From NCBI RefSeq assembly GCF_001954135.1, contig NZ_MBEQ01000037.1, positions 1 to 41,901 on the forward strand: 41,901 bases of DNA, given 5' to 3'. Numbering within the stretch: the first letter of the stretch is position 1; every line of letters starts with the position of its first letter. Source of the stretch: Mycobacterium sp. GA-1841. Lineage in GTDB: Bacteria > Actinomycetota > Actinomycetes > Mycobacteriales > Mycobacteriaceae. Under the pieces are notes generated by a model. It saw only the letters and a list, made by a program, of their open reading frames with translations, did no database searches and was not told the origin of the DNA. Both the position numbers and the translations under genes were made by a program. Positions 29,890-38,482 of this stretch are shown here, one piece after another.

Positions 29890-31361
29890 TGGCCATTCCC
29901 GTCGTTGTTGATCCGGACGGTCGTCCCGCGAACCAGCGGCCCGAGCAGGATCTCGGTGGACGAACTGACCTCGCCGCCCATGATGCGGCCGAGTTGACGC
30001 TTTTCGGTGCTGCTGCCCACCGGGCCGACGCCGCTTTCGATCGATGCGGCCTGGGGTTGGACGCTGTTGTCCGGTGCCGGTGCCGGTGCCGGTGCGGGCG
30101 CCTCGGCAGGAAGTGGCGGTCCGGGCGCAGGCGGCGTCGGAGCGGGGGGTGCAGCGGGCGGGACGACGGAATCCCGCGGAGGCGCCAGGTTGGGCCTGTT
30201 CTCGTTCACTCCAGGAGGAAGCGGAAACCCACGTGACTCCAACGACGTCGACAACTCGGGCGCGGTGGGCACTTCGGGTGCCGTGAAACAACTCGGGCCG
30301 GCCATGTCCCCGTAGCGCGGACAGTCGGACCGCACATAGGCACGCGATGGGGTCAGCGAGATGATCGCCTGGGCCTGCAATTGGTTCGTGTCATGGTTCC
30401 AGGCCACATCCATGACCCGCCCGACGAGTGTGGTGAGCCTGGATGAGATCGCGTGCAGCGTATCGCCATGGTCGGCCAGTACCCCCATCACGGGCGTCAG
30501 GTCCGTGGAGATCTGGATCATCCGATCGGTGTTGTTCTCGAACGCCGTACCGATTGTTCCGGTAGTCCCGAGCCCCCCACTGATCAGATCTGTGAGTTGA
30601 GAACGCTTCTCGGCGAGCGTACGCATGGGTTGGACGGCGCTGTCGAGCGCGTCGAGCAGTTCGGGTGCGGTATCGCGCAGTCCCGAGGTAGCGGCGGTGA
30701 GAGCGGACAAGGTTGACGGTTCCAGTTCGTTGCCGACGACGACCCCGTTGAGCTGGTTGACGATCTCGTTCAGATCGCCGCCGGCATGCCGTAGCCGATC
30801 ACCCCGGCCGCTGGTGGCCTGGCCCAACGCGGTGAGCCAGCCGACATTGTCGAAGGCGGGCTGTCGGCCCAGCGCTGAGAGGACTTCGCGAAACTTCTTC
30901 AGGGTGTTCTGGAACAGCACCGTCGGCAACGTCTGATCCTCGGAAATGACCATGCCCGACGTCAACGGTCCGGCCTGCTCGCCGTTGTCGACCAACTGCA
31001 CCGACGACACCGCGAACACATTGGACGGCACCACTCTCGCAGTCACCGAAGCGGGAATCCCGGTGGCCAACCCGGGCTTGAGATTCATCCGAACAACGTT
31101 GGGACGACCTTCTTTCGCGGGGGTGACACCGATAACCGACCCGACCAGCACACCACGGAACTTGACATCGGACTTCTCCGGCAGGCCGTCACCGACATTG
31201 ATCAACTCTGCGCTGACCCGGACGTACCGGTCGAGATGGCCTTGCGACTTCGCCACCAGCAGCACGGCGGTCAGAATGGAGAGCACCACGAGGGCCAGGC
31301 CTTCTAGGAAAAGGCGCCGATTGGACGGACCGCGGCCGTGGAGATCGAAGGCGTTGGGCAT
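29886..31361 (-). CDS. mceA: Mce family protein A
   Basis: A 491-residue Mce protein: anchor helix (about 17-37, LFLEGLALVVLSILTAVLLV), MCE domain with VKFRGVLVGSVIGVTPAKE, helical needle region, a late Cys pair (SDCPRYGDMAGPSCF) and a Pro/Ala-rich C-terminal extension (about 385-435) encoded partly by a GCCGGT-type hexanucleotide repeat. MceA is the first ring subunit, directly after the YrbE permeases. The start lies 3 bp after the yrbEB stop. Confidence 0.95.
   Translation of the reverse strand: MPNAFDLHGRGPSNRRLFLEGLALVVLSILTAVLLVAKSQGHLDRYVRVSAELINVGDGLPEKSDVKFRGVLVGSVIGVTPAKEGRPNVVRMNLKPGLATGIPASVTARVVPSNVFAVSSVQLVDNGEQAGPLTSGMVISEDQTLPTVLFQNTLKKFREVLSALGRQPAFDNVGWLTALGQATSGRGDRLRHAGGDLNEIVNQLNGVVVGNELEPSTLSALTAATSGLRDTAPELLDALDSAVQPMRTLAEKRSQLTDLISGGLGTTGTIGTAFENNTDRMIQISTDLTPVMGVLADHGDTLHAISSRLTTLVGRVMDVAWNHDTNQLQAQAIISLTPSRAYVRSDCPRYGDMAGPSCFTAPEVPTAPELSTSLESRGFPLPPGVNENRPNLAPPRDSVVPPAAPPAPTPPAPGPPLPAEAPAPAPAPAPDNSVQPQAASIESGVGPVGSSTEKRQLGRIMGGEVSSSTEILLGPLVRGTTVRINNDGNGQ
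30071..30098. repeat. Hexanucleotide (CCGGTG) repeat inside mceA
   Basis: About four and a half tandem copies of CCGGTG encode part of the Ala-Pro run in the MceA tail. Such a repeat can change copy number by slippage without a frameshift, varying tail length by two residues per unit. Confidence 0.7.
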
Positions 31362-31364
31362 GGG

Positions 31365-32222
31365 TCAACCGCCGAATCTCGCGCCGGCATCGACTCCCCA
31401 CATACCCATGGTCAGCAATGCGTTCAAGATGATCATCACCGTGATGGTCGCGCGCATCGCGTGACCTGCGGCCCGCCCCACCCCTTCGGGACCGCCCGTT
31501 GCGAAATAGCCGTAATAGCACTGGATTTGCGCCGCGATGAACACGAAGACCGCACCTTTGATCGTCGCGTATACGACGTCGCGGCCACTGCTGAAAAGAG
31601 AGAAGTAGTGCTCGTAGGTACCTGGCGAAGTGTGGGCGATGACGCCGACGACCACTTGAGCCGACAGATATGCCGAGGCCAGGCACACCAGGAACAGTGG
31701 CACAGCCGCCACCACCGAGGCCATGACCCGGGTTGTCACCAGATAGGGAATCGGCTTCACCGCAAGTGCATCCATGGCATCGATCTCTTCCGAGATGCGC
31801 ATGGCGCCCAGCTGGGCAGTGAATCGGCAACCCGCCTGGGTGGTGAACGCGATGCCGATCATGACCGGCACCAGTTCGCGGGTGGACCCCCACGACGACA
31901 GCAGTCCGGTGGCCGGGCCCAATCCGAGCAGGTTCAACGCGTTGTAGCCTTCGACGGCCAGCAACGCGCCGGCCGTGATACCCAGGACGACGGCGACGCC
32001 CATCGTGCCGCCACCCACGACGAGTGATCCGTTGCCCCAGGAAATATCGGCGAGGTTGCGGAGGAACTCGCGGCGGTAGCGGGTGAACATCACCGGGATC
32101 GCGACGATGACCCGGCCGAAGAAGTCCAGTGTGTGGCCCGCCCTGGCCAGCGGCAGCCAGATGCCCTGCGCCGCGCGCAGAACGGGGCGGAAAGCAAGGG
32201 GCCGGTATACAGCGACAGCCAT
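31365..32222 (-). CDS. yrbEB: YrbE-type ABC permease B
   Basis: A 285-residue MlaE-family permease with several membrane helices and the signature cytoplasmic loop ISEEIDAMDALAVKPIPYLV, which contacts the ATPase. It forms a heterodimer with the YrbEA permease and anchors the Mce ring. The ATG at 32222 lies 5 bp after the yrbEA stop; a much longer open frame through yrbEA is an out-of-frame artefact. No MceG/Mkl ATPase is encoded in the window, so the transporter must use one encoded elsewhere. Confidence 0.95.
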   Translation of the reverse strand: MAVAVYRPLAFRPVLRAAQGIWLPLARAGHTLDFFGRVIVAIPVMFTRYRREFLRNLADISWGNGSLVVGGGTMGVAVVLGITAGALLAVEGYNALNLLGLGPATGLLSSWGSTRELVPVMIGIAFTTQAGCRFTAQLGAMRISEEIDAMDALAVKPIPYLVTTRVMASVVAAVPLFLVCLASAYLSAQVVVGVIAHTSPGTYEHYFSLFSSGRDVVYATIKGAVFVFIAAQIQCYYGYFATGGPEGVGRAAGHAMRATITVMIILNALLTMGMWGVDAGARFGG

Positions 32223-32227
32223 CGCGG

Positions 32228-33103
32228 TCAGAGGCTCGCTCTCGGGAAGAGCAGGAGGTAAGCCTGGCTCATGGCGACATTGACGATCATCAGAAGCAGG
32301 ATCGACTCGACAACCGCGGCATTCACCGAGTTGGCGACGCCGGCGGGACCACCCCGCGTATCCAGACCCTTGTGACACGCCACAACGGCGACGATCGCCC
32401 CGAACGCGACCGCCTTGGCCAACGCGAGCACCAGATCGTCCACGGTGGCGAACGATGCGAAGGTCGCGACGAACGAACCAGGTGTTCCGTTCTGCATGAA
32501 TACGTTGAACAGGTATCCGACGAAGAACCCGGCGCAGGTGGCCAGACCCGTGAGACCGATGCCGACGACGATCAGGGCCGCGAACCGAGGCACGACCAGC
32601 CGATGGATCACCGAGACGCCCATGACCTCCATGGCGTCGATCTCCTCGCGCATCTTGCGGGAGCCCAGATCCGAGCTGACCGCCGACCCCACGGCAGCGG
32701 CGAGCAGGATGGCTGCCACCAGGGGCGCACCCTGACGAATGACCACCAAACCGTTGGCTGCGCCCGACAACGACTCCGCCCCAACCTGACCCGCAAGCAC
32801 GGCGAACTGAATCGACAGTGTCACCCCGACCGGAATGGTCACCAGGATCGTGGGAACCACAGCCGTACCGGCCATGAATGCCGCCTGCTTGACGAACTCT
32901 GCGAACGAGAACCTTCCGGTGAAGACATCGACAAAGAGGTACTGCACCGTGCGCACACCAAGGGCCGTCTGACCACCGACTGTTTCCAATGACCGCAGCG
33001 GATGCCCGCGCACATAAGACAGGGCGGCCCTGCCCACCTCCGCCAGGGCTGGCCGCGCACCGAGGCTCCGAAAGTCCTCCGATGAAACTACCAGCAGACC
33101 CAC
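32228..33103 (-). CDS. yrbEA: YrbE-type ABC permease A
   Basis: A 291-residue MlaE-family permease, first gene of the mce operon. It has multiple membrane helices and the loop MREEIDAMEVMGVSVIHRLV typical of YrbE proteins. A GTG start at 33103 (VGLLVVSSEDFRSLG) follows a G-rich stretch that can serve as ribosome-binding site. About 108 bp upstream lies AATGTTTGGTT (33211-33221), shared exactly with the promoter of the first tandem-TetR gene, so the operon is probably controlled by those regulators. Confidence 0.93.
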   Translation of the reverse strand: MGLLVVSSEDFRSLGARPALAEVGRAALSYVRGHPLRSLETVGGQTALGVRTVQYLFVDVFTGRFSFAEFVKQAAFMAGTAVVPTILVTIPVGVTLSIQFAVLAGQVGAESLSGAANGLVVIRQGAPLVAAILLAAAVGSAVSSDLGSRKMREEIDAMEVMGVSVIHRLVVPRFAALIVVGIGLTGLATCAGFFVGYLFNVFMQNGTPGSFVATFASFATVDDLVLALAKAVAFGAIVAVVACHKGLDTRGGPAGVANSVNAAVVESILLLMIVNVAMSQAYLLLFPRASL

Positions 33104-33210
33104 CCCCCCAATCCAAAATCGACGATCGCGATGCCGCGTTCGTGCAGCTCAATCCCCGCCCACATGCAGGTGCGTCGCCGCAGTGGACTCTCACGTGGGC
33201 AAGAGGACCG

Positions 33211-33226
33211 AATGTTTGGTTCGAAC
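33211..33226. promoter_or_regulatory. AATGTTTGGTT motif upstream of the mce operon
   Basis: The 11-mer AATGTTTGGTT (33211-33221) is identical to 37037-37047 upstream of tandem-TetR gene 1 and resembles TTTGGTY sites at 38486 and 38513 upstream of the amidohydrolase at 38457. The following TCGAAC is not shared. The motif is asymmetric, which suits regulators with two different TetR units. A separate TGAC-n5-GTCA repeat lies at 33246-33258. The rest of the 33104-33578 gap shows only one weak small frame. Confidence 0.5.
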
Positions 33227-33350
33227 GGGGAGCCTAGCGCCCCACTGACACATGGTCAACGAAATCAGCGACCATCCATCAAGTGAATATGCACATCCGA
33301 CGAGGGCGTTAATAGCTCAGGGTGACAACGTCAAGAGGAGATTCTGATCC

Positions 33351-33533
33351 GTGGCGACGAGGACTCGAACATCGCTGACAGCGACCGACTGGACCGGTTC
33401 GGACGCCGCCTGTCCGGGTGCAGCACTCTTCTTGTGTCCAGCCTGTGAGAGTGGCGGCCAACGCTTTGGGTGGGGCTCGGCAGAGGTGCATGAACCAATC
33501 TCATATTCGCCGTCGACGGGGAACAAAACTTAG
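33351..33533 (+). CDS. Possible small Cys-containing protein (weak)
   Basis: A 60-codon frame starting with GTG, with AGAGGAG about 10 bases upstream. It encodes a Thr/Ser-rich start and a Cys cluster (CPGAALFLCPACESGG) that could bind a metal. It lies in the mce-LLM divergent spacer. There is no recognisable family and the codon pattern is not strongly gene-like, so it may be chance. If real it would be a small zinc-binding protein. Confidence 0.2.
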   Translation: MATRTRTSLTATDWTGSDAACPGAALFLCPACESGGQRFGWGSAEVHEPISYSPSTGNKT

Positions 33534-33578
33534 GTTAGGGTCGGACGGCGTGGGCTCCCCATCGTTGCGGTGGCCGAG

Positions 33579-34571
33579 ATGTTGACACTGCGATTCGACA
33601 TGCGTGCACCGGATACGCCGACGGCCGATCTCTACGGTGCTGCTATGGACATGTGTGCCTGGGCCGAGACCCGCGGTGCGGTGCTGGCAGTGCTGTCCGA
33701 GCACCACGGCACCGCCGACGGGCACCTGGCGGCACCGCACATTCTTGCCGCGGCAATCGCCGCCCGAACCAGCAGGCTGCCGATTCTGCTTGCCGCGGTG
33801 CCGATTCCGTTCTGGGATCCGGTTCGGCTGGCCGAGGAGATCTGCGCGCTCGACATCATCAGTGCGGGTCGGGTGAGCTATGCGTTCGGCATCGGGCATC
33901 GCGCCGAGGAGTACGAACACTTCGGCGTGGACATGAGCACGCGTGGCAAGACGGCCGATGAGAAGCTGGCCCTACTGCTACGACTGCTCGCGGGGGAGAC
34001 CGTCGAGCGTGACGGTAGGCGGATCACGGTGACACCCCGATGCGTCAGTCTTTCCGGACCGTTTCTGCTCGTGGCGGGCGGCTCGCGCGCCGCGGCCCGC
34101 CGCGCGGCACGTCATGGCCTCGGCTTCATCTCCCAGACCGCCGCCCCCGGGCTCAAGGAGTTCTACGACGCCGAGTGCCGGGCCAACGGTCATGAGCCCG
34201 GTATGGTGCAGTTTCCCGCGCCGGACACCCCGACCGCGGTGTTCGTGGCCGCCGACGTGGATCGGGCATGGGATGAGTTGGGCCCCTTCCTTCTTCACGA
34301 TGCCGTCACCGCTGCCTCCTACCGGCACGGTGACAACGCGGTGGCCAGCATTTCGCGTGCCGACACCGTGGCGGGGTTGCGTCACGCCGACGGCCCCTAT
34401 CGGATCCTGACGATCGATGAGGCAGTCGGCTACCTCCGTGGCGGTCGGCCGCTGCCGCTGCTGCCGCTGTGCGGCGGGCTGCCGCCCGAGGTGGCATGGC
34501 CGTACCTCCAGCATGCGGCCACCGCCGCCGATCGGGCAGCGGCGGATATTCCCGGAGGGAGTCAGCAGTGA
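33579..34571 (+). CDS. LLM-class flavin-dependent oxidoreductase-like protein
   Basis: A 330-residue luciferase-like protein (LTLRFDMRAP ... AVLSEHHGTADGH ... DPVRLAEEICALDIISAGRVSYAFGIGHR). The EHHG and LDxxSxGR-type segments are standard for the LLM barrel. The cofactor may be FMN or F420, and the substrate is unknown. ATG 33579 is chosen; an in-frame GTG at 33570 is an alternative and neither has a strong ribosome-binding site. A TAGGTT -10-like hexamer lies near 33532. Its stop overlaps the next gene (GTGA), so the two form an operon divergent from the mce genes. Confidence 0.87.
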   Translation: MLTLRFDMRAPDTPTADLYGAAMDMCAWAETRGAVLAVLSEHHGTADGHLAAPHILAAAIAARTSRLPILLAAVPIPFWDPVRLAEEICALDIISAGRVSYAFGIGHRAEEYEHFGVDMSTRGKTADEKLALLLRLLAGETVERDGRRITVTPRCVSLSGPFLLVAGGSRAAARRAARHGLGFISQTAAPGLKEFYDAECRANGHEPGMVQFPAPDTPTAVFVAADVDRAWDELGPFLLHDAVTAASYRHGDNAVASISRADTVAGLRHADGPYRILTIDEAVGYLRGGRPLPLLPLCGGLPPEVAWPYLQHAATAADRAAADIPGGSQQ

Positions 34572-35641
34572 CACGACCATTACGCATTGTCGTCTGGGCG
34601 ACGGGCGGAGTCGGGTCGATCGCGATCGACGCGATCGCCGGGCGGCCCGATCTCGAACTGGTCGGCGTCTGGGTGCATTCCGCAGAGAAGGTGGGGCAGG
34701 ATGCCGGGGTGCTGGCCGGGCGTGGGCCGCTCGGCGTGCGCGCCACCGCTGACGCCGACGCCCTCATCGCGTTGCGTCCGGATTGTGTGGTCTACGCGGC
34801 CAGCGGGTCCGACCGTGATGCCGGGGCCGTTCCCGATTACCTGCGGCTGTTGAACGCCGGAATCAATGTGGTGTCAACGACTTCGACCGGCCTGGTCTAT
34901 CCGCCGGCCTACTATTCCGCGGAATGGCGCGACCAGTTGGAGGCTGCGGCCAAGTCTGGCGACTGCTCGCTGTACGCGTCGGGAGTCTTCCCGGGATTCG
35001 GTTCCGATCAGCTGGCGCTGCTGCTGGCCACCCAGTCGAAGCAGATCGACCGTCTCACAGTGACCGAGATTTCCCTCAACGACCACTACCCGGTGGCCGA
35101 CGTGATGATGGACGGCATGGGGTTTGGTCGTCCACTGGATTTCGAGCCGATGCTCAAGACCCCCGGTTTCATCGAGATGGCCTGGAAGGCGCCGATTCAT
35201 CTGATCGCCGATGCGCTGGGTGCCGAGGTGTCCGAGATCACCGGGACGCTCGACCGCGGGATCACCGACCGCGATATCGAGGTGGCGTTCGGCACCATCG
35301 CCGCGGGCACCGTCGGTGCCGTCTCGACCCGTGCCGCGGGCGTGGTGGACGGGCGCGAGGCCATCGTCGTCGAGCACATCATCCGGATGTCCCGGGACGT
35401 CGCACCCGATTGGCCCGCGTCGGAATTCGACGCCACCTATCGGGTGGACATCGAAGGTGACCCTGATGTCCACTGCGCGATGACGCTGGGCGCTGCCGAG
35501 GGCCATGCCGCGGGGCGCGCGGCGATGGCCGCGACCGCGATGCGGGTGGTCAATGCGATACCCTATGTCGTCGCGGCTCCGGCCGGCTTGTTGAGCTCGC
35601 TCGACATCCCGAATACGTTGCCGCGGCACGTGTTCGGCTGA
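34568..35641 (+). CDS. Dihydrodipicolinate reductase-like NAD(P)-dependent oxidoreductase
   Basis: A 357-residue protein with a Rossmann start (RIVVWATGGVGSIAIDAIAG) and the DapB-like pattern VVSTTSTGLVYPP ... YASGVFPGFGSDQLAL. Mycobacteria carry many such proteins outside lysine synthesis, in lipid and xenobiotic gene clusters. They are thought to be dehydrogenases of amines, alcohols or ketones, with unproven substrates. It is longer than true DapB (~245-270 residues) and lacks its context. The GTG at 34568 overlaps the LLM stop (GTGA). It ends 21 bp from the convergent tandem-TetR gene. Confidence 0.85.
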   Translation: MTRPLRIVVWATGGVGSIAIDAIAGRPDLELVGVWVHSAEKVGQDAGVLAGRGPLGVRATADADALIALRPDCVVYAASGSDRDAGAVPDYLRLLNAGINVVSTTSTGLVYPPAYYSAEWRDQLEAAAKSGDCSLYASGVFPGFGSDQLALLLATQSKQIDRLTVTEISLNDHYPVADVMMDGMGFGRPLDFEPMLKTPGFIEMAWKAPIHLIADALGAEVSEITGTLDRGITDRDIEVAFGTIAAGTVGAVSTRAAGVVDGREAIVVEHIIRMSRDVAPDWPASEFDATYRVDIEGDPDVHCAMTLGAAEGHAAGRAAMAATAMRVVNAIPYVVAAPAGLLSSLDIPNTLPRHVFG

Positions 35642-35662
35642 TATCCGGCCGTACCGGGTGGA

Positions 35663-36982
35663 CTACGCGGCGACCACGCCGCGCAGACTGGTGTCCCGGA
35701 CGTGGATCTGCGCTGCACGAGTACCCAACTCCCGCAGGGTGTTCTCCGGCACCCACCCCACGCCGATCACCGAGCGGGCCAGGATTTCGTTGGCCGGAGT
35801 GCCGGCTCTGATCTCACCGGTCTTGATCCCACGGGCGAGGAGCGCTTTGACCTGCTTGACGCTCTGGGTGAACCCCCACCCCGGGTTGGGGGTGTCGGGT
35901 GGTGACTGACGCATCCATGCCAGCTGAATCCGGAACTCGTCACCGAACTGGTCCAGCGCGTTGGTGTGGATCCAGCTCAACCCGTCCAGCTTCTCGGTCG
36001 CCGTGCCCGCGGCGCTGAGCACTTCCGTCCAACCCGCAGCGATCTTCTCACCGAAGGACTGCATGATCGCCGCTAGCAATTCGTCCTTGGATCCGATGAG
36101 CCGGTACACGGTGCCGGTGCCCATACCCGCCGCCGAGGCGATGTCCCGGACCGTGGTGCTCTCATAGCCACGGCGCCCGAACTCGGCGCGCGCCACCGCC
36201 CGGATGTGGGTGGTCTTGTCGTCGGTTCGGGACTTGGCTTCGGCCACCCAGCCCTGTACCACGGCATCGGCGGCACGAAACGGGGCGGACCGGTCGAGCT
36301 CGGCATCGGTGGGCCGCCCAGTGGACAGGCCTTCCAACAGGATCCGGCACAGCAGGGTGGCGACCTTCTCCGCTGCGGCGTTGTTCCGCATCACGTCGAG
36401 GCCCACCTGCAGCATGGACTGGCAGATCCGGTAGGCCAGGACCGCCAGGTCGACGTCGGAACGTAGATAACCTCCCCACCGGGCCGCCCGCAGGGTCTGC
36501 TGCATGGCTTCGAGCATCGCGGTGGGACGACGCTGGGCCAGCGCGACGAGATCGGGGTTGGAGCTCGGGCTCTCGTAGAACGACATCTGCAGCGCAGCCC
36601 GGTGTGTCACGGCACACCGGGCGATCTCCGAGCCGAACTGGGCGATGCGGTCGAATGGTGACATCGGTTCGGGGCCGTCCAACCGCTGCTGTGCCCGCTC
36701 GGCGATCCGGTCCAGATCGTCGTGGTAACGCGTGAGCAGTTCCACCAGGATCGCTTCTTTGGAGTCGAAATGGTGGTAGAGACTGCCGGGCAGGATGCCG
36801 GCGGCATCAGCGATCTCCTGCAGCGAGGTCCGCAAACCCGACGTGGCGATCAAAGTCGCAGCAGTGTGCAGGATTTCGGTACGGCGGGTGCGTTCCTCGG
36901 TGGCGGTGCCGGCCCCGCCTGCTCGACCTGGGGCGCGCTTGAGCGTCTTGCGCTCCCCAGGCTTTACCTGGGGACGGCCCAC
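35663..36982 (-). CDS. Tandem-TetR regulator 1 (Mce3R-like architecture)
   Basis: A 439-residue protein carrying two complete TetR units. HTH 1 (about 52-78) reads TSLQEIADAAGILPGSLYHHF; HTH 2 (about 276-302) contains TTVRDIASAAGMGTGTVYRL. Mce3R of M. tuberculosis, repressor of mce3, has this uncommon one-chain two-TetR layout and is reported to bind a non-palindromic site. A basic N-terminal arm (GRPQVKPGERKTLKR) precedes HTH 1. The GTG at 36982 has GGAG five bases upstream. AATGTTTGGTT lies 55 bp upstream and is also found before the mce operon. Autoregulation and mce control are inferred. Confidence 0.92.
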   Translation of the reverse strand: MGRPQVKPGERKTLKRAPGRAGGAGTATEERTRRTEILHTAATLIATSGLRTSLQEIADAAGILPGSLYHHFDSKEAILVELLTRYHDDLDRIAERAQQRLDGPEPMSPFDRIAQFGSEIARCAVTHRAALQMSFYESPSSNPDLVALAQRRPTAMLEAMQQTLRAARWGGYLRSDVDLAVLAYRICQSMLQVGLDVMRNNAAAEKVATLLCRILLEGLSTGRPTDAELDRSAPFRAADAVVQGWVAEAKSRTDDKTTHIRAVARAEFGRRGYESTTVRDIASAAGMGTGTVYRLIGSKDELLAAIMQSFGEKIAAGWTEVLSAAGTATEKLDGLSWIHTNALDQFGDEFRIQLAWMRQSPPDTPNPGWGFTQSVKQVKALLARGIKTGEIRAGTPANEILARSVIGVGWVPENTLRELGTRAAQIHVRDTSLRGVVAA

Positions 36983-37036
36983 TGCGTCTCCACGATGATT
37001 GCCGGCTCCCGTCGTGCGTCATGGGTGATCAGACCC

Positions 37037-37047
37037 AATGTTTGGTT
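37037..37047. promoter_or_regulatory. AATGTTTGGTT motif upstream of tandem-TetR gene 1
   Basis: An exact 11-base match to the site upstream of the mce operon, in the same orientation relative to the minus-strand gene and 55 bp before its start. A partial CCAA-TGT-TTGG symmetry overlaps it. Probable autoregulatory site. Confidence 0.5.
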
Positions 37048-37117
37048 AAGGCTACCAGAGCGGCACCCTCGCGCTCCTGGCCGCGTGGAGCCGGAGGTCC
37101 CGGTGGACCGACGCCGG

Positions 37118-37153
37118 CCGGCCGGCTCCGCGGAGAACAGCGGAACCGGCCGG
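37118..37153 (-). terminator. Hairpin after the amidohydrolase at 37177
   Basis: A 14-bp stem with one mismatch (37118-37131 with 37140-37153) and an 8-base loop lies 24 bp after the amidohydrolase stop on the minus strand. It should end that transcript before tandem-TetR gene 1. There is no T-tract. Confidence 0.6.
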
Positions 37154-37176
37154 TGGCAACGTGGTCCAGTGGTGAC

Positions 37177-38457
37177 TCAGGCAGGCAACCCCTTGGCCAG
37201 GTCCAGTACCGTCACGGTGCCCGTGCCCGTCTTCTTGAGACGTTGCGACGACCGGAATCCGAGATCGACATCTTTGGACTGGGCCCGTAATGCGCCAACC
37301 GTGAGTTGTTCTTTCGGAATATGGGAGAACATGTCGAAGGAATACAACCGCATGGCGTTTTGATGGGTGATCTTGTCGATCTCGACGTCGGACACTCCGT
37401 CCAGGTAGAGGTCCAACGATTCCGGTGCCAACGGCCAGGTGGAATCCGAGTGCGGGTAGTCGCACTCCCAGGTGACCATGTCGAGGTTGAGTTTGTGCCG
37501 GCTCTCGACACCGAATTCGTCATCGATGAAGCACAGGGCGATGCGGTCGAGGAACACCTCGCTGGGCAGCTTGCCGCCGAAATCCTGGTGGGTCCACGCG
37601 CGGTGCATCTTGTACACCCGGTCGATGCGCTCGAGAAAGTAGGGCACCCAGCCGATTCCGCCCTCGGACAGTGCGAAGGTCAGATCGGGGAACCTGCGCA
37701 GGGTGGGGGACCAGATCAGGTCGGCAGCAGCCTGCACGATGCTCATCGGTTGCAGCGTCATCATGGTGTCGACCGGTGCGTCCACGGAGGTGATGACTAC
37801 GCTCGACGAGGACCCGATGTGCAGGTTCACGATCGTGTTCTCGTCACTGCACGCCTGCCAGAACGGATCCCAGTGCGGATCGTGTAGCGACGGGTAGTCG
37901 AGTTTGGTCGGGTTCTCCGAGAATGTGACGGCGTGGCAACCCTTCTTGGCCACGCGCCGTACCTCGTCGGCCATCAACTGCGGGTCCCAGATGGGTGGCA
38001 GTGCCTGCGGGATCATTCGTCCGGGATAGGCACCACACCACTCGTCGATGTGCCAGTCGTTGTAGGCGCGCAGCACGGCCAGGCCCAGGTCCTTGTCCTG
38101 TGCGCGGGCGAAGTACTGGCCACAGAACTGCGGATAGGAGGGGAAATTCAGCGCTGCGGCAACACCATTGGCGTTCATGTCGCGTATCCGCTCGTGGATG
38201 TCGTAGCAGCCTTCGCGGATTTCACTCAGCTTGGTCGGTTCGGCGCCGTATTCGTCGGGCGGGCGACCCGCGACGGCATTCAGGCCGACATTGGTGGCCT
38301 CCTGGCCTTCGAATACCCAGGCGTCCGTACCGTCCTCGCGTTGAATCAGCTTCGGCACGTCGTCTTTGTACTTGTCGGGAATGTGCCCATCGAACATGTC
38401 CGGCGGTTCGACGAGATGGTCGTCGACCGAGACGAGCACGAAGTCGTTCATATCCAT
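37177..38457 (-). CDS. Amidohydrolase family 2 (ACMSD-like)
   Basis: A 426-residue amidohydrolase of the same superfamily as the two at 17964-20241 but longer and more distant. Active-site segments are SVDDHLVEPPDMF, IVNLHIGSSSS, LSEGGIGWVPYFLERID and WECDYPHSDSTWP, all intact. Members hydrolyse or decarboxylate ring-derived carboxylates. The ATG at 38457 has no clear ribosome-binding site; TATCGT 8 bases upstream could be a -10 element of a leaderless transcript. Two TTTGGTY motifs lie 29 and 56 bp upstream. It sits between the two tandem-TetR genes and ends in a hairpin, so it is a single-gene unit probably under their control. Confidence 0.92.
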   Translation of the reverse strand: MDMNDFVLVSVDDHLVEPPDMFDGHIPDKYKDDVPKLIQREDGTDAWVFEGQEATNVGLNAVAGRPPDEYGAEPTKLSEIREGCYDIHERIRDMNANGVAAALNFPSYPQFCGQYFARAQDKDLGLAVLRAYNDWHIDEWCGAYPGRMIPQALPPIWDPQLMADEVRRVAKKGCHAVTFSENPTKLDYPSLHDPHWDPFWQACSDENTIVNLHIGSSSSVVITSVDAPVDTMMTLQPMSIVQAAADLIWSPTLRRFPDLTFALSEGGIGWVPYFLERIDRVYKMHRAWTHQDFGGKLPSEVFLDRIALCFIDDEFGVESRHKLNLDMVTWECDYPHSDSTWPLAPESLDLYLDGVSDVEIDKITHQNAMRLYSFDMFSHIPKEQLTVGALRAQSKDVDLGFRSSQRLKKTGTGTVTVLDLAKGLPA

Positions 38458-38482
38458 GCTGCGCGACGATAGAGTGGAACAG

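Noticed and set aside
30071..30098. CRISPR-like repeat
   Set aside because: Short contiguous hexanucleotide repeats inside mceA with no spacers.
31365..33194. 609-codon minus-strand frame covering both YrbE genes
   Set aside because: Only the last 285 codons (from 32222) encode YrbEB; the earlier part is an out-of-frame reading of yrbEA.
34568..35641. Lysine-pathway dapB
   Set aside because: The protein is about 90 residues too long and is coupled to an LLM oxidoreductase gene, with no lysine-biosynthesis neighbours.
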